Assembly (NCBI RefSeq): GCF_031851795.1
Contig: NZ_CP134696.1
Coordinates: forward strand, 1,778,501-1,842,500
DNA length: 64,000 nucleotides
Direction of reading: 5' to 3'
Source: Pontibacter sp. G13
Lineage (GTDB): Bacteria > Bacteroidota > Bacteroidia > J057
This document shows positions 25,723-34,083 of the stretch, in pieces (position 1 is the first letter of the stretch; each line of letters opens with the position of its first letter). Made by a program: the position numbers and the translations under genes. A model generated the notes under the pieces. That model saw only the letters and a program-made list of their open reading frames with translations, had not been told where the DNA came from and ran no database searches.

Positions 25723-26754
25723 CTAACGCACCTTCAGCACCACTTTGCCTTTCGCTCGGCCCGTTTGGAGGTAGGTCAGTGCCTCCACTGCGTCATCCAG
25801 CGCAAATGTCCGGTCAATCACAGGTCGGATGTTGCCTGCCTCGATCCATCGGGTGATCTCCATCAGATCTTCGGCATTGGGGTTCATGGCGATGAATCTG
25901 TAAAGGGCAGCTTTGGCTCGTTGGGCACGGTCGATAGGCCTTCGCTTGAGACCCAGAGCAAATTTCAAGACGGCATTCAGCCCCATTTCCTCCACTGCTT
26001 CCGCATCTGGATCTCCCACGATGGTCACGACTGAACCTCCAGATCGTATCACAGAAAATGCATCCTTGGTATAGCCGCTACCAAGCGTATCGTAGACGAT
26101 ATCCAGATCTTGCAGCATCGTCCGGTAATCTTCCTGCTTGTAGTCGATCACCTGATCTGCCCCGAGCGCCTTCACCCATCCGACATTGGGCGTACTGGTC
26201 GTGGTGTAGACGGTGGCGCCAAGTGCTTTGGCGTATTGGATAGCAAAAGTCCCAATGCCTCCCGATCCAGCGTGAATGAGCACCCGATCATTTGCCTTGA
26301 GGCCTGCCCATCTGAAACTCTGTACCGTCGTCAACCCTACTAGCGGGATACTTGCCGCCTCCTCAAAACTCAAGCCCAGGGGCATAGGAGCGGCCAGTTC
26401 AGCATCTACGGCAATATACTCGGCAAAAGTCCCTCGGGATTCTCCACTCACTCGGGCGTAGATTTCATCTCCAATTTCGAATTGGTCTACCTCGGTCCCT
26501 TTGGCGATCACAATCCCAGCCACATCGAACCCCAGTTGCTCAGGCAGATCAAAGGAGCGGACCAGTCGCAGCAATCCTTCCACAATCTTATAGTCAATGG
26601 GATTGAGGCTGGCGGCATGAATCTCCACAAGGATTTGGTTGGGTTCGGGGGTGGGGGTATCCAATTGCTGAAAAGACAAGTTCCGGTGAAGCTTCTTTCC
26701 AAAGCCTGTCAGCATCAGGGCTTTCATCTGTGGGGGAATGGGAGTTCTGTTCAT
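25723..26754 (-). CDS. NADP-dependent quinone-oxidoreductase-type enzyme (MDR superfamily)
   Basis: About 343 residues from ATG 26752-26754; the frame extends four codons to a TTG. The N-terminal GroES-like part has AASLNPIDYKIVEG and GFDVAGIV; the Rossmann part has VLIHAGSGGIGTFAIQYAKA (AGxGGxG). This is the zinc-free quinone oxidoreductase/enoyl reductase-like branch of the medium-chain dehydrogenases, which reduce quinones or alkenals with NADPH. The C-terminus ends GRAKGKVVLKVR as usual. It stands alone. Confidence 0.85.
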   Translation of the reverse strand: MNRTPIPPQMKALMLTGFGKKLHRNLSFQQLDTPTPEPNQILVEIHAASLNPIDYKIVEGLLRLVRSFDLPEQLGFDVAGIVIAKGTEVDQFEIGDEIYARVSGESRGTFAEYIAVDAELAAPMPLGLSFEEAASIPLVGLTTVQSFRWAGLKANDRVLIHAGSGGIGTFAIQYAKALGATVYTTTSTPNVGWVKALGADQVIDYKQEDYRTMLQDLDIVYDTLGSGYTKDAFSVIRSGGSVVTIVGDPDAEAVEEMGLNAVLKFALGLKRRPIDRAQRAKAALYRFIAMNPNAEDLMEITRWIEAGNIRPVIDRTFALDDAVEALTYLQTGRAKGKVVLKVR

Positions 26755-26929
26755 GTGATTGATCAAGTTCCCAAAGTTCGGAGATTTTGGGGAGAAAGGC
26801 TGTCGGAGGGGCTACAAAGATGGAGGGAAAGGGACATTCATCTTCGTGGAACAGGACAACTCACACGACCATCATCCTCATAAACAGGTATTTATACGCA
26901 TGAATAAATAGTCTGTATCTGCTTCCATC

Positions 26930-26989
26930 ATGCTCTCGTTTCTATCGATCAGATTGAATCGCATGCTGGCACGTCCAGAGGAAGAATAG
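26930..26989 (+). other. possible 19-codon ORF before a terminator
   Basis: ATG at 26930 opens MLSFLSIRLNRMLARPEEE, ending with TAG at 26987-26989. A good intrinsic terminator follows 24 bp later, and no plus-strand gene precedes it. This could be a short peptide, the 3' end of a small RNA or chance. Confidence 0.2.
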
Positions 26990-27013
26990 GACATTCCCAA
27001 GACATTTGATGAT

Positions 27014-27050
27014 CCCCGATTCAAGGCATTCTGCTGGAATCGGGGTTTTT
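27014..27050 (+). terminator. intrinsic terminator without an obvious upstream gene
   Basis: CCCCGATTC (27014-27022) pairs with GAATCGGGG (27037-27045) around a 14-nt loop and is followed by TTTTT. No plus-strand gene ends upstream, so it probably ends an unannotated short RNA. Confidence 0.7.
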
Positions 27051-27133
27051 GCGTAAAATGCTTGTCTGCTTCGAAGGCTCAAGATCACATCGAGCTATTA
27101 TCGAGGGAACCCTCCTGAAGCGTGCGGCTGTTT

Positions 27134-27299
27134 GGTGTGGCGTGAAGCGGCTGAAGGATTCAGTCGGTGGACCCTCGCCACCCTATCGGAATCTCACGCA
27201 TGCCACCGACCGAGCGGTTTCCCGCGAGTCCGGAAGACGCTGACCCGGCGACCTTATACTTAGACAGGAACGAATCCCAAGCCTCGCCGGGGCACGCCC
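27134..27299 (-). repeat. dispersed structured intergenic repeat, copy C
   Basis: Read on the minus strand, it begins GGGCGTGCCCCGGCGAGG and ends GCTTCACGCCACACC (166 bp). Stem 1 pairs CCCGGCGA with TCGCCGGG. Stem 2 is shorter than in copies A and E: plus-strand arms gtcggtgg (27163-27170) and ccaccgac (27203-27210), with a larger loop. The position of stem 2 after CTCGG is kept. Confidence 0.75.
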
Positions 27300-27397
27300 A
27301 AATCCCAATCTTCTGCCCAGAAAATGCATGCATCCCAAACAAAAAACCGGCCCAAAAGCATGGACCGGTTAACCTATGAGTCAAAAGAAAGCATTCA

Positions 27398-28630
27398 TTA
27401 TTTCGAGCTACTCACCGCGACAGCATCCGGATTGGAGGATTCATCCATCGCCACTCTACGCATGAGTGCTTCCACGAAATAGTAGTCAGCATAGATGATG
27501 GGCACATCCACCTCCGAATCTCCGGGGATGCTGCCTACACTATGATCCAGCAAGAAGGGAACGGTGCGCGCGGCAAAATCAGGATGACTCAATGCCTCAA
27601 GTGTCCGATCGACACGCGGCAATTGGAGCGCCACACTTGCAGGGTCCACCTCACACAAGATCATCAATCCACTCGCCGCTACGGCTGCCGCAGACGCATC
27701 CAAAGGCTCGTGTGGGATATTCGGCGCATCGAAATCCCAGTAGGGGACTCCTTGGGCTGGCATGTTGGGGTGCTCGTACATGTAATCGGCCACAGCCTTG
27801 GCATGATCCAGAAAGCGTTGATCTCCTGTCTCGCGATAAGCCATCGCATATCCATACAGACTCCAAGCCTGACCACGCGCCCATGCGGACTCATGCCCAT
27901 GTCCTTGGTGAGTATGGCGGTTGCGGACCTCCCCTGTGAGGGTATCGTAGTCGATAACGTGATAGGAGCTATGATCTGGACGCATGTGATTTTGGAGCGT
28001 CGTAAGCGCATGTTGGTAAGCGATGTCGTAGTAGGTTGAATCCCCGCTCAGTCGAGTCGCTGCGAAGAGCATTTCCAGATTCATCATATTGTCGATGATG
28101 ACGGGAAACTGCCAGATCTCCTGATTGAAATCCCAAGAGCGGATACATCCCACCGTGGGGTTGAATCGCTGGATCAGCGTCTCGGAAGTTTTCAGGATAA
28201 TCTCTCGGTATGCCTCCTCTTGCGTCAGGCGATACCCCTGCCCAAAGCTGCAATACACTTTGAATCCAAGATCATGGGTGTGCGTATCGAGTTTCTCCTT
28301 TTCGACATAGGAAGTCCACTGGGTGGCTGCCTCCCCGAGCCTTTCGTCTCCTGAATACTCATGCAGCAACCACAATACCCCGGGGTAGAATCCGCTGGTC
28401 CAAGACCGTGAACCCGTACCGTGCAAGCTTCCATCTTTCCGACCGGACCGAGGAATCGAGGTAGAGTCCAGAGGGAGCTGGGACAAATACGATATGGCCC
28501 GCTGGGATTGCTCATCCAGCTCTTGGGCAAATAAAGCAGCAGGGTCCTTGGGCCCTTCCGAGGGGGGAACGGAACAGGCGGAAATCGACAACAGGAGTAT
28601 GGCAGTCGCGAGGAATAGGTTCGATCTCAT
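27398..28630 (-). CDS. GH88 unsaturated glucuronyl hydrolase, predicted lipoprotein
   Basis: 410 residues. The N-terminus ends in LLLSISACS, a lipoprotein signal with Cys19. RSWTSGFYPGVLWLLHEYSG and ESAWARGQAWSLYGYAMAY are landmarks of glycoside hydrolase family 88. The two catalytic Asp of that family are seen as Asp120 (THTHDLGFK) and Asp180 (VIIDNMMNLEML). GH88 enzymes remove 4,5-unsaturated uronic acids left by polysaccharide lyases. It lies 429 bp downstream of the giant hybrid regulator on the same strand, which could control it. Confidence 0.9.
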   Translation of the reverse strand: MRSNLFLATAILLLSISACSVPPSEGPKDPAALFAQELDEQSQRAISYLSQLPLDSTSIPRSGRKDGSLHGTGSRSWTSGFYPGVLWLLHEYSGDERLGEAATQWTSYVEKEKLDTHTHDLGFKVYCSFGQGYRLTQEEAYREIILKTSETLIQRFNPTVGCIRSWDFNQEIWQFPVIIDNMMNLEMLFAATRLSGDSTYYDIAYQHALTTLQNHMRPDHSSYHVIDYDTLTGEVRNRHTHQGHGHESAWARGQAWSLYGYAMAYRETGDQRFLDHAKAVADYMYEHPNMPAQGVPYWDFDAPNIPHEPLDASAAAVAASGLMILCEVDPASVALQLPRVDRTLEALSHPDFAARTVPFLLDHSVGSIPGDSEVDVPIIYADYYFVEALMRRVAMDESSNPDAVAVSSSK

Positions 28631-29059
28631 GGAAATAACATTGAATGCGGACGATCATGCTGGGAGGCGAGCGACCTTCACGGGCTGTTCCAACTCCCAG
28701 ATTCGCCTATGTACTTGGGCGTATCTTCAAAAATGACGGCCTGAGCAGCTGGGGCATGAGGCAGGTTCGAGGATTCACATCCATGACTCACTTCATGCAC
28801 TTCTGGCTCAAAAGGCACCCATGAAAGTAGAAAAGGGGGGAGAAACAAAAGTCTACATCTGCTAGGAATAATAAACAACCAACTGACGAACAACCACTTA
28901 CAGTGCCCATTTTTGAACTATTGAGACATGAATGTTCAATTTCGATTCAGCTATCAGTTGTGCCATTTATCCAAATCCGGGAGACCTCCATGCATTGGAA
29001 ACCTCCCGGAAAGATGAGTGCTTGACAAATTACCCTCCCTACAGGGATTGGGCACGATG
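28631..29059 (-). other. gap between the GH88 gene and the hybrid regulator, with a hairpin
   Basis: 429 bp without a supported gene. TCCGGGAG and CTCCCGGA (28976-28983 and 29003-29010) form an 8-bp stem 3' of the regulator gene, without a T run, perhaps a weak terminator. The remainder should hold the GH88 promoter; I could not pick an exact box. Confidence 0.45.
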
Positions 29060-32000
29060 CTAAACGGCCACCGCACTTTGCTCCTGCGTACGGTATTGGC
29101 TGGGCGTCATTTCAAATTCTTTCTGGAAACATTTGCTGTAGTAGCGTGCATCCCTAAATCCCACGCGATAGGCGATTTCGGCAATTCCCAAATCCGTCTG
29201 AACCAGCAATTGGGCACTTCGCTTGAGTCGGAGAGACTTCACGAAATTCTTGGGCGTCTGGCTCGTGATGGCTTTGATTTTGGTGAAGAGCAAGGGACGG
29301 CTGACTGCCAACTCGTGGGCAAACACCTCAACAGTAAAGGTGGAATCATCGATGTATTGTTCCACAATTTGGATGGCCTTGGTGAGGAATATCTCATCCG
29401 CCGAGGTCACGGTAATTTCCTTAGGCTCCAGCTTGACGACGGTATGGAATCTGTCCCGAATCCGCTCTCTCGTTTTGAGGAGATTATGAACGGTGAGCTT
29501 CAATTCGTAGGGGCTGAAAGGCTTGGTCAAGTAGGCATCCGCGCCTGTTTCAAGACCTTCCACCCGGAAGATCTGGCCAGTTCTTGCGGTAAGCAGGATG
29601 ATGGGAATATGGCTGGTTTCCATCTTGCTTTTGAGTTGGCTACACATCGTGATCCCGTCCATCACCGGCATCATGATATCGCTGATGATGAGATCTGGCG
29701 CGTGTTCTTTGGCCATTTCAAGCCCCATCCGGCCATTTTCTGCCACCCGAATATCAAAATGCTCGGCAAAGATCTCCTGCACATAACTCCTCACTTGGGG
29801 ATTGTCCTCCACGATCAGCAAGGATTGCCGTGGTTGTTCGGGATCGTTACTGGCAAATGAGAGCGTGTCGGCTTCCGTTTCCCCATGCGCCTTCTCAACA
29901 TAGGCAGCGTAATTCTCACTGCTCTTGAAATCCGGCAATAGCTCCTGCTCTGAAAAATGGTCCTTTCCTTTGGGCAATTCCATCCTGAAACGAGCGCCTT
30001 GATGATCGCCTTCTACTAGTTCAATCTGTCCGTGATGAAGCTCTACCAACTGCTTGGCCAGTGCCAAACCAATTCCTGTTCCGGCCATGATCTGCTCGTC
30101 GTCTGCATCATCATGGACAAAGCGCTCGAAAATATGCGGTCTAAGCTTGGGAGATACTCCCGGTCCAGAATCTTGAATCTCGACCGTGACATTTCGGTCC
30201 TGCTCAATCAATTGGATGCAGATTGATCCATGCTGCGGGGTGTATTTGAAGGCGTTTGACAAGAGATTGTAGAGTACCTTTTCCATTTTGTCCCGATCAA
30301 ACCACAACTCTACAGCGGAGTCGGCATGTACAAACTGATAATCAATGGACTGAACTCTTGCCTGTTCCTGAAATGACAGGAAGACTTCCTGCACGAACTT
30401 GACGAAATTTCCGGGAGCCACCCGCATTTCATCGTAGTCATGCTGCAAACTCCGGAAGCTCAGCAGCTGATTGACCAGTCGCAACAGACGGGCGGCATTT
30501 TGCTGAATTCCTTGAAGTTTCCGTTCCCCGCCCGTGGTGATTCCCGTTTTGAGCAAATCTTCAATCGGCCCCAAAATCAAGGTGAGCGGAGTCCGGAGTT
30601 CATGGGTGATATTGGTATAGAATCTCAGTTTGGCCTGATGAAGTGATTCCTGTTGAGAAATGGCCACTCGTTCCAATTGGAGGCGATGTCTCATTTGGAT
30701 GAAGCGGTACCCTCCCACCAACAGCAACAGTAAGACCGCAGCATAGAGCAAATAGGCCTCGGTAGTACGCCAAGGCGGAGGCAAAACCGTGATGGTAAGG
30801 CGTCGTTCCTGCTGATTCCAGATACCGTCACTATTCCCACCTTTTAGATGAAACACATACGTGCCCGAACGCTGTAGGGTATAGCTCACCTCGCCTTTGC
30901 CTCTCAGACTGGTCCAATCCTGATCCAAGCCTTCCAGCCAGTAGGAGTAGTGGTTGTTGACAGGATTGAGGAAATCAAGGGCGGAAAACCGCAACGTAAT
31001 CGAGGCATCATTGTAGGGAAGTTCGATGGACTCGGTCTCATTGAGTGAATGGGAGAGCAATCCTGTATGATCACCGGGTCGGACGGTCTGGTTGGATACC
31101 CGAATTTCCGTGAATACGACAGGCGGAACAAAGGTATTGGTGCGGACGGTCGATGGGAAAAAGGAAGTGAATCCCTGCGTACCTCCAAAGAACATTTCCC
31201 CGGATCGGGCTCTGAATTGTGCATTGAAGTTATATTCCAAATTGTCCAATCCATCCGAATAGTTGTAGGCAGTAATGCTCTCATCAGCGCGATGGAATTT
31301 GGCGAGTCCACGTTCCGTACTGATCCAGATATGGCCGTTTTCATCCTCCTGCACGGCAAATATGGTTTTACCGGGAAGTCCATGATCTCGGTCGTATTGC
31401 TGGCGGATTTCTCCATTGGGAAATAGTCGATAGAGGCCGGATTGGTAGGTTCCCACCCAAATGGACCCGTCTCTGCCGGAGAATAGCGAACAAACCATTC
31501 GTCCATCCAGAAAGTGGTCAAAGGTCAATTCATCGGCGTGCTGATCCACCACGCGGTTCAGGCCATTTTTCGTGCCGATCCAGATGGTTCCTTCTTGATC
31601 CTTCATCAAAGTTCTGGCTAGATCAGAGGATAGAGCTCCTTCATTCTGATAGTCAGGCGTATAAACCTTGACTTTGCCTGTGGAAAGCTCCATGACATTC
31701 AGGCCGCCTCCGTAAGTGGCAATCCAAAGCTTTCCATGTTCCAGCAGCAGGTCATATACGTTGTCGTCGGAGAGCGCTCCTGATTGTTGGCGCCAATGTT
31801 TCCAGCGATTTGATTTGGGCAGAAAGAGCGAAAGTCCCTCAGAAAAAGTTCCAATCCACAGAGAGTCCCCTTGTCCCAAGATCGTTTTGACATTGTTTCC
31901 GCTCAGGCTATTGGATTGGCCGGGGATATGCTTGAAATGTCGGTATGAATGGGTAGATCGGTTCCAATAATTCAGGCCCCCGCCCTCTGTTCCCACCCAG

Positions 32001-33148
32001 ATATTCCGTTGCTCATCTTCCCAAAAGGAACTGACGACCGCGTGGCTCAATTGGCCGGGTCCTACTTCTGGCTGGTGCTGGGAAAATCGGTAGGCATCCG
32101 GATTAAAATAACTGACGCCTCCATAGTAGGTCCCTACCCAAGCACTTCCGCGAGAATCAAAGGCGATTGCCCGCACAGAGCCATTGCTGAGGCTTCTCGG
32201 GTTGCCCAATTCGTGTCCATATCGATGGAAACCCTGAATTGCTTCATCAAATATGTGCAATCCAGAAAAGGTACCCACCCACAGTCTGCCTTTCGGATCC
32301 ACCTGCATCGTGCGAATATCATGGTCTGTCAGACTGTTTGGATTGGCCGCATCATGGGAAAAATGTTTGGGCAATGCTCCCGGCATCCAACGAAAGAGGC
32401 CCAATTCTTCGACAGCTATCCAAAAACGGCCATCGTGATCCTGTTTGATGATCTGAATTGGGGCATTAACCAAAGATCGGAGCTCGGGAAAGTCGGACAA
32501 CGAAACCTGATCGAGTGATCCCGGATGATCCCCTTTTATGGCATAAAGGCCTTGTCCACTCCCCACCCAGATCGTACCTGACGGATCTTCATGCAAAGTG
32601 CGGACATCAAACTTGGCGATTTCAGCCTTTACAGGAGCTTCAACCTGCATAAAACCAGCAGAGCCTTCATCAAATTTGAACAACCCCCTAGAAGTGCCCG
32701 CCCAAAGATTGCCTTGTTGATCGCGAAGGAGATCATGGACAAAGACATCTAGTGGATTCGATTTTGGGGATTGAAGGAAGGGTGGAGTCTCGAAGTCATC
32801 GGTTTGGGGCCGATAGAAACTCAAGTCGTGCATAGTTCCCACCCAGATCTGATCTGTCAGTGGATCTACATACAAGAATCGAATGTCATCATGAACTAAT
32901 CCGCCTATGGAATCAGGCTCTCGCTCATAGGTCCGGAATTGGTATCCATCATATCGATTCAGCCCCGCTCGGGTGCCAAACCACATGAAGCCATCTTGAT
33001 CCTGAGCGATGGCGCTGACAGAATTTTGGGAGAGCCCTTGGCGGCTGTCGATGTGCCGGAATTCAATGGGCATTTGTCCCAACAACTGGAAAGCGAATGA
33101 ACCACTGAATAGGCAGATAAATAGTAGGAAGCGTAGTAGCCGTATCAT
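29060..33148 (-). CDS. hybrid two-component system (sensor kinase fused to receiver and AraC-type regulator)
   Basis: 1362 residues with all parts of a Bacteroidota HTCS in order: a signal peptide (1-24); about a dozen two-component propeller repeats (WVGTFSGLHIFD-like) to residue 700; a Y_Y_Y domain; a membrane helix near 785-805 (LLYAAVLLLLLVGGYRFI); a histidine kinase with ITHELRTPLTLILGP (His849) and ATPase motifs (NLLSNAFKYTP, GTGIGLAL); a receiver domain with LIISDIMMPVMDG (Asp1157); and an AraC HTH ending SQYRTQEQSAVAV. Such proteins sense oligosaccharides in the periplasm and switch on nearby carbohydrate genes, here probably the GH88 gene. Confidence 0.95.
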   Translation of the reverse strand: MIRLLRFLLFICLFSGSFAFQLLGQMPIEFRHIDSRQGLSQNSVSAIAQDQDGFMWFGTRAGLNRYDGYQFRTYEREPDSIGGLVHDDIRFLYVDPLTDQIWVGTMHDLSFYRPQTDDFETPPFLQSPKSNPLDVFVHDLLRDQQGNLWAGTSRGLFKFDEGSAGFMQVEAPVKAEIAKFDVRTLHEDPSGTIWVGSGQGLYAIKGDHPGSLDQVSLSDFPELRSLVNAPIQIIKQDHDGRFWIAVEELGLFRWMPGALPKHFSHDAANPNSLTDHDIRTMQVDPKGRLWVGTFSGLHIFDEAIQGFHRYGHELGNPRSLSNGSVRAIAFDSRGSAWVGTYYGGVSYFNPDAYRFSQHQPEVGPGQLSHAVVSSFWEDEQRNIWVGTEGGGLNYWNRSTHSYRHFKHIPGQSNSLSGNNVKTILGQGDSLWIGTFSEGLSLFLPKSNRWKHWRQQSGALSDDNVYDLLLEHGKLWIATYGGGLNVMELSTGKVKVYTPDYQNEGALSSDLARTLMKDQEGTIWIGTKNGLNRVVDQHADELTFDHFLDGRMVCSLFSGRDGSIWVGTYQSGLYRLFPNGEIRQQYDRDHGLPGKTIFAVQEDENGHIWISTERGLAKFHRADESITAYNYSDGLDNLEYNFNAQFRARSGEMFFGGTQGFTSFFPSTVRTNTFVPPVVFTEIRVSNQTVRPGDHTGLLSHSLNETESIELPYNDASITLRFSALDFLNPVNNHYSYWLEGLDQDWTSLRGKGEVSYTLQRSGTYVFHLKGGNSDGIWNQQERRLTITVLPPPWRTTEAYLLYAAVLLLLLVGGYRFIQMRHRLQLERVAISQQESLHQAKLRFYTNITHELRTPLTLILGPIEDLLKTGITTGGERKLQGIQQNAARLLRLVNQLLSFRSLQHDYDEMRVAPGNFVKFVQEVFLSFQEQARVQSIDYQFVHADSAVELWFDRDKMEKVLYNLLSNAFKYTPQHGSICIQLIEQDRNVTVEIQDSGPGVSPKLRPHIFERFVHDDADDEQIMAGTGIGLALAKQLVELHHGQIELVEGDHQGARFRMELPKGKDHFSEQELLPDFKSSENYAAYVEKAHGETEADTLSFASNDPEQPRQSLLIVEDNPQVRSYVQEIFAEHFDIRVAENGRMGLEMAKEHAPDLIISDIMMPVMDGITMCSQLKSKMETSHIPIILLTARTGQIFRVEGLETGADAYLTKPFSPYELKLTVHNLLKTRERIRDRFHTVVKLEPKEITVTSADEIFLTKAIQIVEQYIDDSTFTVEVFAHELAVSRPLLFTKIKAITSQTPKNFVKSLRLKRSAQLLVQTDLGIAEIAYRVGFRDARYYSKCFQKEFEMTPSQYRTQEQSAVAV

Positions 33149-33534
33149 GTAAAAGAGAAACTACGTTAAATCTGGATTTCTTAAAAGTCTCCAGCATTCA
33201 ACCATTCGAATCAAGGCCAGAAAGGCGAGTTGAGTTATCTATGAATATAGTATATTCAGAAGAATGGTAGAAGTCCCAACAGGGACCCGAAAAAAATGAT
33301 CGTGAATTTTGCTGCGTAATCCCCAATTGATCAGGTGCATTAGACGTTTTTCACACCGTTCCTAGATCCTCGCCCCCCCTTTAGGTATTCAGAAATCCCC
33401 CATGTCATCGCGATAGGTAAGTAAAAATTCGTGCAATGGATTGCGCAATCTTCTCCATTGGCAAAAAAGGAGTTGGGAACTCCATTATAAAACGGGCTCA
33501 ACAGGACTCTTAATCATTACCAATATCCAAAAAC
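33149..33534. other. divergent upstream region of the hybrid regulator
   Basis: 386 bp between divergent genes. It is A+T-rich with scattered short dyads, but I see no exact promoter box, no repeat copy and no supported ORF. Confidence 0.5.
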
Positions 33535-34014
33535 ATGAATATTAAAAAATTTCAACCCGTCATCGTCCTTCTAGTTCTGGCGATTTACCTATATGCCTTC
33601 TATGAAATTGCTGACCAGATTAAAGAAGATAGTTCAAAGGTGGGTTATGAAAACCTCATTTTCCTGCTGAATTCAGTCGGGGGATTGATCTCGGCCTTTA
33701 TCGCCGTGAAACTAGCTGGCGCCAACTCCATCGATCAGGCCCGTCTCTTCTTGGCAACCGAGGAAGACAAAATAAGCTGGGTAGATTCTTCCCTAAATAT
33801 TCTGATGCTGGTGATTTGGTGTACGACCGGACTCATCAGCCTCTATTGGTCATTTATCCCCCGTAACGACATCAACCCCGTATTCGAAGCCATTCTGTAT
33901 GACCACGGTAGTACTTGGCTAGGAACCGCGCTTCTATCGATGTATGCCTATTTTGGCATCAAGCCTCCTGCCAAAAATCAAACAGAACCTTCGATCCAAC
34001 AAATTCAATCTTAA
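33535..34014 (+). CDS. small multispanning membrane protein
   Basis: 159 residues with four hydrophobic segments, near residues 8-26, 40-60, 88-108 and 128-145 (LLVLAIYLYAFYEIADQIKE, ILMLVIWCTTGLISLYWSFI). Short soluble loops hold charged residues, and the tail is Gln-rich. No family was recognised. It begins at ATG 33535, with a terminator 6 bp after its stop. Confidence 0.68.
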   Translation: MNIKKFQPVIVLLVLAIYLYAFYEIADQIKEDSSKVGYENLIFLLNSVGGLISAFIAVKLAGANSIDQARLFLATEEDKISWVDSSLNILMLVIWCTTGLISLYWSFIPRNDINPVFEAILYDHGSTWLGTALLSMYAYFGIKPPAKNQTEPSIQQIQS

Positions 34015-34019
34015 GTAAA

Positions 34020-34064
34020 AATCAGCCTGAACGACAAAAGCTGCGTTCAGGCTGATTCGTTTTT
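34020..34064. terminator. intrinsic terminator between converging genes
   Basis: The 14-bp stem aatcagcctgaacg/cgttcaggctgatt (34020-34033, 34044-34057) is followed by CGTTTTT on the plus strand and flanked by A-rich sequence on the other side. It serves the membrane protein and probably also the converging beta-helix gene. Confidence 0.88.
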
Positions 34065-34083
34065 GATGGATCAGATTGGGCAT

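Larger units (their letters stand above)
26755..27397. other. 643-bp gap with a terminator, a possible short transcript and repeat copy C
   Basis: No credible protein gene fills this gap. It holds a hairpin terminator at 27014-27050, a 19-codon ORF at 26930-26989 and the repeat at 27134-27299. Other open frames here lie inside the repeat. Confidence 0.6.

Noticed and set aside
27049..27384. 60-74 codon ORFs on both strands
   Set aside because: They fall within repeat copy C; stem pairing explains the open frames better.
29018..29860. 280-codon ORF antisense to the hybrid regulator
   Set aside because: It covers the AraC and receiver domains on the opposite strand and has no features of its own.
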